Shown here one piece after another: positions 54,064 to 62,553 of a DNA stretch of 64,000 nucleotides. The stretch spans positions 930,001-994,000 of the forward strand of contig JACJDG010000003.1 in assembly GCA_016432725.1 (NCBI GenBank). The letters run 5' to 3'. Below the pieces are notes generated by a model. The model saw only the letters and a list, made by a program, of their open reading frames with translations. It ran no database searches and had not been told where the DNA came from. How positions within the stretch are numbered: the stretch's first letter is position 1; the number at the start of each line of letters is the position of its first letter. A program made the position numbers and the translations under genes. The stretch comes from Streptomyces sp. DHE7-1. Lineage in GTDB: Bacteria; Actinomycetota; Actinomycetes; Streptomycetales; Streptomycetaceae.

Positions 54064-54462
54064 TCAGCCGGACTCGGCCAGCATCCGGCCGAGCACCGCG
54101 CGCTGCACGGGCCGCACCTCGTCATGCAGGGCGCGCCCCTTGGCCGTGAGGACCACGCGGACCCCGCGCCGGTCCTCCTCGCACATGGCCCGGCACACCA
54201 GGCCGTCCTTCTCGAGGCGGCCGATCAGACGGGACAGCGCGCTCTGGCTGAGATGGACCCGCTCGGCGATCTCCTGCACGCGGTAGGCGCAGCCGCCGTC
54301 CGCCGCCGTGCCCTCGGCGAGCACGTCGAGCACCTCGAAGTCACTGGCGCACAGGCCGTGTCCGTGCAGGGCCCGGTCCAGCTCGCACTGGGTGCGGGCA
54401 TGCAGGGACAGGATGTCCCGCCACTGCTCCACGAGCGCGTGCTCGGCGTTCTTCCCCGTCAT
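54064..54462 (-). CDS. MarR-family regulator of the DHA2 pump
   Basis: A 132-residue winged-helix regulator. LHGHGLCASDFEVLDVLAEG starts the core, VQEIAERVHLSQSALSRLIG is the recognition helix region (about residues 64-83), and EKDGLVCRAMCEEDRRGVRV is the wing with the typical DRRG. TACGGT six bases before ATG 54462 marks a leaderless promoter. Palindromes in the 84-base gap to the divergent transporter give likely operators. Expected to repress both genes until a ligand binds. Confidence 0.9.
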   Translation of the reverse strand: MTGKNAEHALVEQWRDILSLHARTQCELDRALHGHGLCASDFEVLDVLAEGTAADGGCAYRVQEIAERVHLSQSALSRLIGRLEKDGLVCRAMCEEDRRGVRVVLTAKGRALHDEVRPVQRAVLGRMLAESG

Positions 54463-54468
54463 GGGCGC

Positions 54469-54540
54469 ACCGTAGCAGAGAATCGCGATTGTTGCATCGT
54501 AATTAAATGCGCTTGCATTCGATGCGCATGCATGTAGTCT
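54469..54540. promoter_or_regulatory. Divergent leaderless promoters with MarR-type operators
   Basis: Leftward: TACGGT (54474-54469) six bases before ATG 54462, with a perfect AATCGCGATT palindrome at 54481-54490 between its -10 and -35. Rightward: TTGCAT (54513-54518), 16 bases, TAGTCT (54535-54540), six bases, ATG 54547. The rightward spacer holds overlapping palindromes GCAT-TCG-ATGC (54515-54525), ATGCGCAT (54522-54529) and ATGCAT (54529-54534). A GCAT...ATGC pair also lies at 54494-54510. A dimeric repressor bound here would block both promoters. Confidence 0.6.
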
Positions 54541-54546
54541 CACCGC

Positions 54547-56025
54547 ATGACCTCTCCGCTCACCACCCCCGCCGCCGAGGGACGCTGGACTCCCCGGCTG
54601 TGGGGCACCCTGCTGGTGCTCTGCGCCGCGATGTTCCTGGACGCGCTCGACGTGTCCATGGTCGGCGTCGCGCTGCCGTCCATCGGCGCCGATCTCCATC
54701 TGTCCACGTCGACGCTGCAATGGATCGTCAGCGGCTACATCCTGGGGTACGGCGGGCTGCTCCTGCTCGGTGGCCGCACCGCCGACCTGCTGGGCCGGCG
54801 CCGGGTGTTCCTGGTGGCGCTCGGCGTCTTCGCGCTGGCCTCGCTGCTCGGCGGGCTCGTGGACTCGGGTCCGCTGCTGATCGCCAGCCGTTTCGTCAAG
54901 GGGCTCAGCGCGGCCTTCACGGCCCCGGCGGGCCTGTCGATCATCACCACGACGTTCCCCGAGGGCCCGCTGCGCAACCGCGCGCTCTCCATCTACACCA
55001 CCTGCGCCGCCACCGGGTTCTCCATGGGCCTGGTCCTGTCCGGCCTGCTCACCGAGGCCAGTTGGCGCCTCACCATGCTGCTGCCCGCGCCGATCGCGGT
55101 GATCGCCCTCCTCGCCGGCCTCCGGCTGCTGCCCCGCAGCGCCCGCGAGGAGAACCACGGCGGCTACGACATCCCGGGCGCCGTCCTCGGCACCGCGTCG
55201 ATGCTGCTGCTGGTCTTCACCGTGGTCCAGGCCCCGGAGGCGGGCTGGACCACGGCCCGCACGCTGCTGTCCTTCCTGGCCGTCGCCGTCCTGCTGACCG
55301 CGTTCGTCCTCGTCGAACGGCGCTCGCCGAGCCCGCTGATCCGGCTCGGCGTGCTGCGCTCCGGCAGCCAGGTCCGGGCCCAGCTCGGCGCGGTGGCCTT
55401 CTTCGGCTCCTACGTCGGCTTCCAGTTCCTGACCACCCTCTACATGCAGTCGCTGCTCGGCTGGTCGGCGCTGCACACCGCGCTCGCCTTCCTGCCGGCG
55501 GGCGCGCTGGTGGCGATCTCGTCGACGAAGGTCGGGGCGATCGTCGACCGGTTCGGCACCCAGCGGCTGATCGCGACCGGCTTCGCCCTGATGGTCGCCG
55601 GATACGCGCTGTTCCTGCGCGTCGACCTGGATCCGGTGTACGCGGCCGCCATCCTGCCGTCGATGCTGCTGATCGGCGCGGCCTGCGCACTGGTCTTCCC
55701 CTCGCTCAACATCCAGGCCACCAACGGGGTTGAGGACCACGAGCAGGGCATGGTCTCCGGACTGCTGAACACCTCGGTGCAGGTGGGCGGCGCGATCTTC
55801 CTGGCGGTCGTGACGGCCGTGGTGACCGCGGCCGCGCCCGCCACCACCCCGCAGGGCGTCCTGGACAGCTACCGGCCGGGCTTCATGGTGGTCACCGGAA
55901 TCGCCGTCGCCGGGCTGCTGATGACGCTCACCGGCATGCGCGCGCGCCGGAGCCTGCCGTCGATCGTCGTCGCCCGGTCCACCGTGGAGGAGGCGGGAGC
56001 GGAACGCGTGCCGGTCCGCGACTAG
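54547..56025 (+). CDS. DHA2-family (EmrB/QacA-type) MFS efflux transporter
   Basis: A 492-residue drug:H+ antiporter with about fourteen hydrophobic segments. FLDALDVSMVGVALPSIGAD is the helix 1 signature of the DHA2 family, GGRTADLLGRRRVFLVALGV the loop 2-3 motif, and SRFVKGLSAAFTAPAGLSII helix 4. TTCAATGFSMGLVLSGLLTE holds the antiporter motif of helix 5 (G-x-x-x-GP-like, with GLVLSG here). ATG 54547 is supported by the leaderless promoter. Divergent MarR regulation predicts efflux of a toxic or signalling compound. Followed by a strong terminator. Confidence 0.9.
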   Translation: MTSPLTTPAAEGRWTPRLWGTLLVLCAAMFLDALDVSMVGVALPSIGADLHLSTSTLQWIVSGYILGYGGLLLLGGRTADLLGRRRVFLVALGVFALASLLGGLVDSGPLLIASRFVKGLSAAFTAPAGLSIITTTFPEGPLRNRALSIYTTCAATGFSMGLVLSGLLTEASWRLTMLLPAPIAVIALLAGLRLLPRSAREENHGGYDIPGAVLGTASMLLLVFTVVQAPEAGWTTARTLLSFLAVAVLLTAFVLVERRSPSPLIRLGVLRSGSQVRAQLGAVAFFGSYVGFQFLTTLYMQSLLGWSALHTALAFLPAGALVAISSTKVGAIVDRFGTQRLIATGFALMVAGYALFLRVDLDPVYAAAILPSMLLIGAACALVFPSLNIQATNGVEDHEQGMVSGLLNTSVQVGGAIFLAVVTAVVTAAAPATTPQGVLDSYRPGFMVVTGIAVAGLLMTLTGMRARRSLPSIVVARSTVEEAGAERVPVRD

Positions 56026-56038
56026 GCGGCGCTTCAAG

Positions 56039-56078
56039 GCGTGCGCCCGGCGGGGGCCGTCTCCCGCCGGGCGCACGC
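56039..56078. terminator. Strong bidirectional hairpin terminator
   Basis: Perfect 16-base-pair stem (left arm GCGTGCGCCCGGCGGG at 56039-56054, right arm 56063-56078) with an eight-base loop. It lies between the stop of the DHA2 transporter (56025) and the stop of the leftward response regulator (56103) and can serve both. Confidence 0.8.
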
Positions 56079-56102
56079 CGGCGCGTTCCGGAGGCCGGGA
56101 TC

Positions 56103-56768
56103 TCAGCCCAGCCAGCCCGGCCGCACCAGTCCCGACTCGTAGGCGAGGACGACGAGCTGGGCGCGGTCACGGGCGCCCAGTTTCACCATGGTGCGGCTCA
56201 CGTGGGTCTTGGCGGTGAGCGGGCTGACCACCAGACGGCGGGCGATCTCATCATTGGACAGGCCGATGCCGACCAGCGCCATCACCTCCCGTTCCCGCTC
56301 GGTGAGCCGGGCGAGGCCGCCGGCTGCCGCGGGCTCCTTGGAGCGGGCCGCGAACTCGGCGATGAGGCGGCGGGTGACGCCGGGCGAGAGCAGTGCGTCG
56401 CCCTCGACCACCGCCCGTACCGCGCGCAGCAGTTCGTCCGGCTCGGTGTCCTTCACCAGGAACCCGGAGGCACCCGAGCGGATCGCCTCGAAGACGTACT
56501 CGTCGAGTTCGAAGGTGGTGAGTATGACCACCTTGACCTCGGCCAAGTCCCCGTCCCCGGTGATGCGCCGAGTCGCGGCGAGCCCGTCGAGCAGCGGCAT
56601 GCGGATGTCCATCAGCACGACGTCGGGCCGCAGTTCGCGCACCCGGCGCAGGGCCTCCTCGCCGTCCGCCGCCTCGCCGGCCACCTCGATGTCCGGCTGC
56701 GCGTCGAGCAGCGCGCGGAAACCGGCCCGTACGAGCGACTGGTCGTCGGCGAGCAGTACCCGGATCAC
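56103..56768 (-). CDS. NarL/LuxR-family response regulator
   Basis: A 221-residue two-component regulator. The receiver domain has IRVLLADDQSLVRAGFRALL with the acidic pair, DVVLMDIRMPLLDGLAA with the phosphorylated aspartate (about residue 54), VVILTTFELDEYVFEAIRSG and the conserved lysine in ASGFLVKDTEPDEL. The C-terminal LuxR HTH (about residues 150-215) is LTEREREVMALVGIGLSNDE, then IARRLVVSPLTAKTHVSRTM. GTG 56768 overlaps the kinase stop (GTGA). It very likely binds the perfect palindrome upstream of the kinase gene. Confidence 0.92.
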   Translation of the reverse strand: MIRVLLADDQSLVRAGFRALLDAQPDIEVAGEAADGEEALRRVRELRPDVVLMDIRMPLLDGLAATRRITGDGDLAEVKVVILTTFELDEYVFEAIRSGASGFLVKDTEPDELLRAVRAVVEGDALLSPGVTRRLIAEFAARSKEPAAAGGLARLTEREREVMALVGIGLSNDEIARRLVVSPLTAKTHVSRTMVKLGARDRAQLVVLAYESGLVRPGWLG

Positions 56769-57983
56769 TGGTCCTCCCCGGCGTGCGTGGGCAGTACGGC
56801 GAGCACCCGGAAACCGCCGTCGGCGCGGGGGCCCGCCTCGATGGTGCCACCGAGCGCGGCCGCCCTCTCCCGCATACCGGCCAGCCCGTTGCCGCTGCCA
56901 CCGGCGTCGGCTCCGGTCGGCGGCCCGTCGTCGTCGACCCACAGCCGCAGTTCGCGGCCGTCGTGCTCGAAGCGCACCCGGGCCCGCCGGGATCCCGAGT
57001 GCCGGACGAGGTTGGTCAGGGCCTCCTGCACGATGCGGAAGGCCGCGAGGTCGGCGCCGGGCGGCAGTCGCGGCGGCTCGCCCTCGACCTCGACGCTCAA
57101 GCCCGCGGCCGCCGCCTGTCCGGCCAGTTCCGGAAGCCGTCCGAGGCCCGGGCGGGAGCGCGCGGCGCGGCGCCGGGGCCCGCAGGGTGTCGAGGACCTG
57201 GCGCACCTCGCCGAGCGCCTCCTTGCTGGCCGCCTTGATGGTGGTGAGCGCCGCGCGGGCCTGCTCGGGATCGCTGTCCAGCAGCGCGAGGCCGGCGGCG
57301 GCCTGGACGTTGATGACGGAGATGCTGTGCGCGAGCACGTCGTGCAGTTCGCGGGCGATCCGCAACCGCTCCGCGTCGGCGCGCCGCTGGGCGGCCTGGG
57401 CGCGGTCCGCGCGTTCCCGCGCCCACTGCTCGCGGCGCACCCGCGCCAGCTCGCACACCGCGGCGACGGCCGGCACCCAGGTGGTGACGACGATCTCCTG
57501 GCCCACGCTCCCCGCGCCGTCACCGGCGGGCGGCAGCCACGGGTAGAGCCACAGTGTGATCAGCGCGTGCCCCGCCCACAGCAGTCCGAGGGCCGCCCAG
57601 GCGGCCCGCCGGTGACCGGCGGCGACGGCGCCGAAGCAGCCGACCACGACGGTCAGGAGAACCGGGCCGTAGGGGTAGCCGGAGCCGGTGTAGAGCAGCA
57701 CCGTCGCGACCGTGCCGAAGGCGACGGCCACCGGACGGCGCTGCCTCCACAGCAGCAGGGCCGAGGCCACGAGCAGCAGCACGCGCGCGTACCCGTCCAG
57801 TGGTACGCGCTGCGACTGCCCGTGCGCGCCGATGTTCGTGCCGACCAGGACGAGGACGGTGATCAGTACGGTCGAACGCCACGGCAGACGCGCACGGCGC
57901 GGGTCCGGATCCCCGGACCGGTCCCACCACGCGGGCCCGTACCGCCACCGGTGCGAGACACCGGCTCCGCGCTGCTCTTCCAT
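56765..57983 (-). CDS. NarL-type sensor histidine kinase, two one-base frameshifts
   Basis: About 406 residues after restoring one C near 57177 and one G near 57150, which gives the continuous segment DTLRAPGAAPRAPARGLGRL. Four to five membrane helices (for example TVLITVLVLVGTNIG, YARVLLLVASALLLW) are followed by the HisKA_3 dimerisation domain with LRIARELHDVLAHSISVINV, whose HDV histidine is phosphorylated. The HATPase follows: RIVQEALTNLVRHSGSRRAR (N box), LWVDDDGPPTG (G1) and GNGLAGMRERAAALGGTIEA (G2). ATG 57983 is chosen because TAGCGT ends seven bases upstream and overlaps the only earlier in-frame start (GTG 57992). The signal is unknown. Confidence 0.87.
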
Positions 57984-58460
57984 GCCCGCCACGCTAGACG
58001 CCCGCCACCCCCGACGCCGTCAGCCGGACGACGCGGTCGTGCGTACTCCCCGGGGAGTACGCACGACCGCCGTTCGGGGCGCCCGCGGACCGGGAACAGT
58101 CCGGCGGACCCGGGCCGGACTCGGGCCACGGCGGCGGACGTCCGGGGCCGGGGCGGACGGCCCCGGACGCCGGAGCGCGAGCGGGCGCCCGGCATCGGAC
58201 ACCCATACACCGGAAGCCCTCGCCGAGTACCGCCGCACCCAGGGCGGGCCGGAAGGCCGCTCCGCCTGCCTCCGGGCGCCAGGGAGGGGGCGTCAGAGCC
58301 ACCCCTTCGGCGATCCTCGTCGCCCCGCGTCCGGACCGGGGCCGGGATCGGAGGACTCCATCCGTCCCACCGGTCCGTCGGCCGGACGCTTCCGGCGGGC
58401 CGCCACGGCGCGCCCGGACCGGCACGGACCCCGAGCCGGTCGCCGGCGCGCCCGCGGACA
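57984..58460. other. 477-base intergenic region with a perfect 38-bp palindrome
   Basis: Between the kinase gene and the TetR gene, both leftward. It contains the kinase -10 element TAGCGT (57996-57991), the 38-base palindrome at 58033-58070 and otherwise GC-rich DNA whose open frames show only Arg, Pro, Gly and Ala-rich sequence. No gene was recognised; the TetR terminator would be expected near the right end but is not obvious. Confidence 0.5.
58033..58070. promoter_or_regulatory. Perfect 38-bp palindrome upstream of the two-component operon
   Basis: Left arm GCGGTCGTGCGTACTCCCC (58033-58051) is immediately followed by its exact reverse complement (58052-58070) with no spacer. It covers about -50 to -87 relative to the inferred kinase transcription start, the usual position for an activator upstream of -35. 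The likely binder is the LuxR-type response regulator of the same operon. With no loop it is a poor RNA terminator, so a protein-binding site is the better reading. Confidence 0.7.
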
Positions 58461-59155
58461 TCAAGGACCGGCCGTCAGGCCCACGCTCGTGGCGAGTCGT
58501 GTCGCCGAGTGGCGGAAGAAGGCCTCGCGGTCCTCGACCACGCGGTTGAACTGCCCGAACAGCTCGAAGCCGACCAGCCCGAACAGTTCGGCCCAGGCCG
58601 CGACCAGGGCCGCCGCCGCCTCGGGGGCAGGTCGGGGGCGAGGTCGGCCGCCAACCGCTCCGCCTCGGGGCGCAGTTCGGCGGGCAGGGGCAGCTCGGTG
58701 AGGCCGCTGCTGTCGTGCGCGTCGCGGACGATGCCGATGAGGAGCAGTCCGACGCGCGCGGCTGCCGGAACGGTGGTCTGCGGCGCGGAGTACCCGGGCA
58801 CCGGCGAGCCGTAGATCAGCGCGTACTCGTGCGGATGGCCGAGGGCCCACGCGCGCACCGCCTCGCACACCGCCGTCCAGCGCCGGACGGGATCGGCGGC
58901 GGGCGCCGCCGCGTGAGCGGCCTCCGCCGCCTCGCCGAGGGAGTCGTAGGCGTCGATGATCAGCGCGGTCAGCAGGTCGTCCCGGCTGGGGAAGTACCGG
59001 TACAGCGCGGAGGAGACCATCCCCAGCTCGCGGGCGACGGCCCGCAGCGAGAGCTTGGCCGCGCCCTCCTCGGCGAGCTGTCTGCGCGCCGCGTCCTTGA
59101 TGGCCGCGGTCACTTCGATCCTGGCTCGCGCGCGGGCGCCCTGTGCGGTGCTCAT
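58461..59155 (-). CDS. TetR-family regulator, one-base frameshift
   Basis: About 231 residues after restoring one C near 58630 (GACCTGCCCCCGAGG), joining ADLAPDLPP to EAAAALVAAWAELFG. The TetR HTH (about residues 12-58) is IKDAARRQLAEEGAAKLSLR followed by AVARELGMVSSALYRYFPSR. The C-terminal ligand-binding domain includes RWTAVCEAVRAWALGHPHEY and ELFGQFNRVVEDREAFF. CACACT six bases before ATG 59155 marks a leaderless promoter. Three related inverted repeats in the gap to the divergent oxidoreductase are its probable operators. Confidence 0.87.
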
Positions 59156-59215
59156 CGCAGCAGTGTGCCACGAAGGTGGAGCAGTGCACACAAACGAGAG
59201 CGGCGGACAAAAAAG

Positions 59216-59282
59216 AGAGCACCGCTCTTGCTCTGGAGCACCCGACTGCCCCACACTGGAGTCAACCGAGAGCACTGCTCTC
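59216..59282. promoter_or_regulatory. Three related TetR-type operators
   Basis: AGAGC-ACC-GCTCT (59216-59228), TGCTC-TG-GAGCA (59229-59240) and the perfect palindrome GAGAGCACTGCTCTC (59268-59282) share an AGAGC/GCTCT half-site. They lie between the divergent TetR (start 59155) and oxidoreductase (start 59302) genes. The last site is 19 bases before the oxidoreductase ATG, in its likely leader; the first two lie further up, consistent with repression of that gene. Confidence 0.65.
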
Positions 59283-59301
59283 CCGAACCGTGGGGGCCAC
59301 C

Positions 59302-59760
59302 ATGCCGTCGTCTTCTTCGCCCTACTACCTCAAGGGCAGCCCGCTGAACGTCCGGCTCAACGCGGTCATCGGCTGGCTCGCGCGGCACGGGCTCAGCCTC
59401 GCCGGGAGCGCCGAGATGTCCGTGCGCGGCCGCAAGAGCGGACAGATGCAGCGCATCCCGGTCAACCCGCACAGCTACGACGGAGCGCGCTACCTCGTCT
59501 CGGCGCGCGGCCACTCCCAGTGGGTGCGCAACATGCGGGTCGCCGGCGGCGGCGAACTGCGGGTGGGCCGCAAGGTGCGCCCGTTCACCGCGGAGGAGCT
59601 CCCCGATGCCGAGAAGCTCCCGATCCTGCGGACCTACCTGGAGAAGTGGGGCTGGGAGGTCAACCAGTACTTCCAGGGCGTGACGGCCAAGTCCTCCGAC
59701 GCGGAGATCCTCGCGGCGGCCGGCGACCACCCCGTCTTCCGGATCACCGTCACGGAGTGA
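59302..59760 (+). CDS. Deazaflavin (F420)-dependent nitroreductase family protein
   Basis: A 152-residue split-barrel oxidoreductase of the DDN family. NVRLNAVIGWLARHGLSLAG forms the N-terminal helix, SVRGRKSGQMQRIPVNPHSY holds the basic residues that bind the F420 tail (R-GRKSG), and YLVSARGHSQWVRNMRVAGG is the core motif of this family. F420 enzymes of this kind reduce quinones, nitro compounds and other xenobiotics and are typical of actinomycetes. ATG 59302. Regulated by the divergent TetR through the operators just upstream; its stop overlaps the convergent reductase gene by 11 bases. Confidence 0.88.
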   Translation: MPSSSSPYYLKGSPLNVRLNAVIGWLARHGLSLAGSAEMSVRGRKSGQMQRIPVNPHSYDGARYLVSARGHSQWVRNMRVAGGGELRVGRKVRPFTAEELPDAEKLPILRTYLEKWGWEVNQYFQGVTAKSSDAEILAAAGDHPVFRITVTE

Positions 59761-61003
59761 CGGTGTCCTCCGCCGCCGCGTCGGCGCCCGCGCCCCGGCT
59801 CCGGTCGAAAGCGGTCAGGGCGCGCTGCGCGAGCGGATGCGAGCGGACCAGCTCGCCCAGGGACGTCGAGCCCTGCGTGATCTCCTTGAACGACTTCCAC
59901 GCGGGACGGAAACCGGTGAGGACCGCGTGGAAGACGCCGGGACGGCGCTCGAACGCGGCCAGCATCCGCTTGCCGACGCTCATCTCGATGCCGAGCCCCG
60001 CCTTGATCGCGAACGCGTAGTTCAGCGCCTGGCGCCGGGTGTCCACCGCGTCGTGCGCCTCGGCGATCCGGACCGCCCACTCCCCGGCCAGCCGGCCCGA
60101 GCGCAGCGCGAAGGAGATGCCCTCCCGGGTCCACGGCTCCAGCAGCCCCGCCGCGTCACCGCAGACCAGCACCCGGCCGCGGGAGAGCGGCGAGTCGTCG
60201 GCGCGACAGCGCGTCAGGTGCCCGGAGGAGATGCTCGGCTCGAAGCCGGCCAGCCCCAGCCGGGCGATGAAGTCCTCCAGGTACCGCTTGGTGGCGGCGC
60301 CCTCGCCGCGCGCTGAGATCACACCGACCGTCAGCGTGTCGCCCTTGGGGAAGACCCAGCCGTAACTGCCCGGCATGGGGCCCCAGTCGATGAGCACGCG
60401 ACCCTTCCAGTCCTCGGCGACCGTCTCCGGGACCGGGATCTCCGCCTCCAGGCCGAGGTCGACCTGGTCCAGCTTCACGCCGACGTGCGCGCCTATGCGG
60501 CTGGCGCTGCCGTCGGCGCCGACGACCGCGCGGGCCAGCACGGTCTCCCCGCCCTGCAGCACCACGGCGACGGTGCGCCGGTCGGGCACCGTCGAGCCGT
60601 GCTGCTCGACCCGCTGGACGGCGACGCCGGTGCGCAGCTCGGCGCCCGCCTTCTGGGCGTGCTCGACGAGCTGCTGGTCGAACTCGGGGCGGTTGATCAG
60701 CCCGAACAGCATCTGCCGGGAGCGGCGGGTGCGGGTGAAGCGGCCGTTGTGGGAGAAGGTCACCGCGTGCACACGGTCCTGGAACGGCAGCTCGAAGCCG
60801 GGCGGCAGCGCGTCACGGGACGGGCCGATGATGCCGCCGCCGCACGTCTTGTAGCGCGGCAGCTCGGCTTTCTCCAGCAACAGCACGCGCCGCCCCGCGA
60901 CCGCCGCCGCGTAGGCCGCTGAGGCCCCCGCGGGTCCCGCGCCCACCACGACGACGTCCCATACCCGCTGCACGTCGTCCGCCGAAGAGTTCTCGCCGCT
61001 CAC
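59750..61003 (-). CDS. Geranylgeranyl reductase family FAD-dependent oxidoreductase
   Basis: A 417-residue flavoprotein. WDVVVVGAGPAGASAAYAAA is the FAD-binding Rossmann motif and VLLLEKAELPRYKTCGGGII the conserved PxCGG-type segment of the geranylgeranyl reductase group. VVGADGSASRIGAHVG and VLVCGDAAGLLEPWTREGIS are the DG and GD motifs that bind the FAD ribityl and pyrophosphate. It would saturate prenyl chains, for example of menaquinone or isoprenoid lipids. GTG 61003. It is divergent from the M20 peptidase and converges on the F420 enzyme. Confidence 0.88.
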   Translation of the reverse strand: MSGENSSADDVQRVWDVVVVGAGPAGASAAYAAAVAGRRVLLLEKAELPRYKTCGGGIIGPSRDALPPGFELPFQDRVHAVTFSHNGRFTRTRRSRQMLFGLINRPEFDQQLVEHAQKAGAELRTGVAVQRVEQHGSTVPDRRTVAVVLQGGETVLARAVVGADGSASRIGAHVGVKLDQVDLGLEAEIPVPETVAEDWKGRVLIDWGPMPGSYGWVFPKGDTLTVGVISARGEGAATKRYLEDFIARLGLAGFEPSISSGHLTRCRADDSPLSRGRVLVCGDAAGLLEPWTREGISFALRSGRLAGEWAVRIAEAHDAVDTRRQALNYAFAIKAGLGIEMSVGKRMLAAFERRPGVFHAVLTGFRPAWKSFKEITQGSTSLGELVRSHPLAQRALTAFDRSRGAGADAAAEDTVTP

Positions 61004-61135
61004 GATGGTCTACTGCTCCGATCAAGCCGCTTCCGCACCTGTCCCCCGCATCCTACGGCGACGATCACGGCGGACCGCTGTGGGAGGATCGGTGTACTCA
61101 CCCGGTACAACGTCGCACCCACGAGGAGCGTGCCC

Positions 61136-62491
61136 ATGTCGTCGAATCCGGTCGCCGAGACCGTCGCCTCGCTGCTGCCGAGGGCCAAGGCGGAGCTGGC
61201 CGAACTGGTCGCCTTCAAGTCGGTGGCCGACTTCGCGCAGTTCCCGAGGAGCGAGAGCGAGGGCGCCGCCAACTGGGTCGCGGACGCGCTGCGCGCCGAG
61301 GGATTCGAGGACGTGGCGCTGCTGGACACCCCGGACGGCACTCAGTCGGTGTACGGCTTCCTGCCGGGCCCGGAGGGCGCAAAAACGGTTCTCCTCTACG
61401 CCCACTACGACGTCCAGCCGCCGCTGGACGAGGCCGGATGGACCACCCCGCCGTTCGAGCTGACCGAGCGGGACGGCCGCTGGTACGGCCGTGGCAGCGC
61501 CGACTGCAAGGGCGGTGTGATCATGCACCTGCTCGCGCTGCGCGCGCTCAAGGCCAACGGCGGCGTCCCGGTGAACGTCAAGGTGATCGCCGAGGGCTCG
61601 GAGGAGCAGGGCACCGGCGGCCTGGAGCGGTACGCCGAGCAGCACCCCGAGCTGCTGCGCGCGGACGCGATCGTGATCGGCGACGCCGGCAACTTCCGCG
61701 TCGGCCTGCCCACGGTCACCACCACCCTGCGCGGCATGACCCTGCTCAGGGTCCAGGTCGACACCCTCGCGGGCAACCTGCACTCGGGCCAGTTCGGCGG
61801 CGCCGCCCCGGACGCGCTCGGCGCGCTGATCCGCGTCCTGGACTCGCTGCGCGCCGAGGACGGCTCCACCACGGTCGACGGGCTCGACTCCGGCGCGCGG
61901 TGGGACGGCCTCGAGTACACCGAGGAGCAGTTCCGCAAGGACGCCAGGGTGCTGGACGGCGTGGGTCTGATCGGTGACGGCTCGGTCGCCGACCGCATCT
62001 GGGCCCGCCCCGCGGTCACCGTCCTCGGCATCGACTGCCCGCCGGTCGTGGGCGCCACGCCGTCGGTGCAGGCCGGGGCGCGGGCGCTGATCAGCCTGCG
62101 GGTGCCGCCGGGTGTGGACGCGGCCGAGGCGACCAAGCTGCTGCAGGCGCACATCGAGGCGCACACCCCGTGGGGCGCCCGGGTCACCACCGAGCAGATC
62201 GGCCAGGGCCAGGCCTTCCGCGCCGACACCTCCAGCCCCGCCTACCAGGCGATGGCCGACGCGATGGCGGTCGCCTACCCGGGCGAGACCATGAGCTACG
62301 CGGGCCAGGGCGGCTCCATCCCACTGTGCAACACCCTCGCCGGCCTCTACCCGCAGGCGGAGATCCTGCTGATCGGCCTGAGCGAGCCCGAGGCGCAGAT
62401 CCACGCGGTCAACGAGAGCGTGTCTCCGCAGGAGCTGGAGCGGCTGTCGGTCGCCGAGGCACTGTTCCTGACCAACTACGCGGCGGGCTGA
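61136..62491 (+). CDS. M20-family metallopeptidase (dipeptidase/deacylase)
   Basis: A 451-residue co-catalytic zinc hydrolase of the ArgE/DapE/CPG2 clan. VLLYAHYDVQPP holds the first metal histidine, RGSADCKGGVIMHLLALRAL the bridging aspartate, and VIAEGSEEQGTG the catalytic base and metal glutamates. VIGDAGNF gives the next ligand, and AQIHAVNESVSPQELER near the C-terminus carries the last histidine. The lid domain (VTTTLRGMTLLRVQVDTLAG, LHSGQFGGAAPDALGALIRV) is complete. ATG 61136 follows GAGGAG, preferred over GTG 61130. Probably cleaves small peptides or N-acyl amino acids. Confidence 0.9.
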   Translation: MSSNPVAETVASLLPRAKAELAELVAFKSVADFAQFPRSESEGAANWVADALRAEGFEDVALLDTPDGTQSVYGFLPGPEGAKTVLLYAHYDVQPPLDEAGWTTPPFELTERDGRWYGRGSADCKGGVIMHLLALRALKANGGVPVNVKVIAEGSEEQGTGGLERYAEQHPELLRADAIVIGDAGNFRVGLPTVTTTLRGMTLLRVQVDTLAGNLHSGQFGGAAPDALGALIRVLDSLRAEDGSTTVDGLDSGARWDGLEYTEEQFRKDARVLDGVGLIGDGSVADRIWARPAVTVLGIDCPPVVGATPSVQAGARALISLRVPPGVDAAEATKLLQAHIEAHTPWGARVTTEQIGQGQAFRADTSSPAYQAMADAMAVAYPGETMSYAGQGGSIPLCNTLAGLYPQAEILLIGLSEPEAQIHAVNESVSPQELERLSVAEALFLTNYAAG

Positions 62492-62553
62492 ACCCTTCTG
62501 CCCGCAGCAGAGCGCCCTCGCCGGCGGGCGGGGGCGCCGCCTACGTTCGACTG

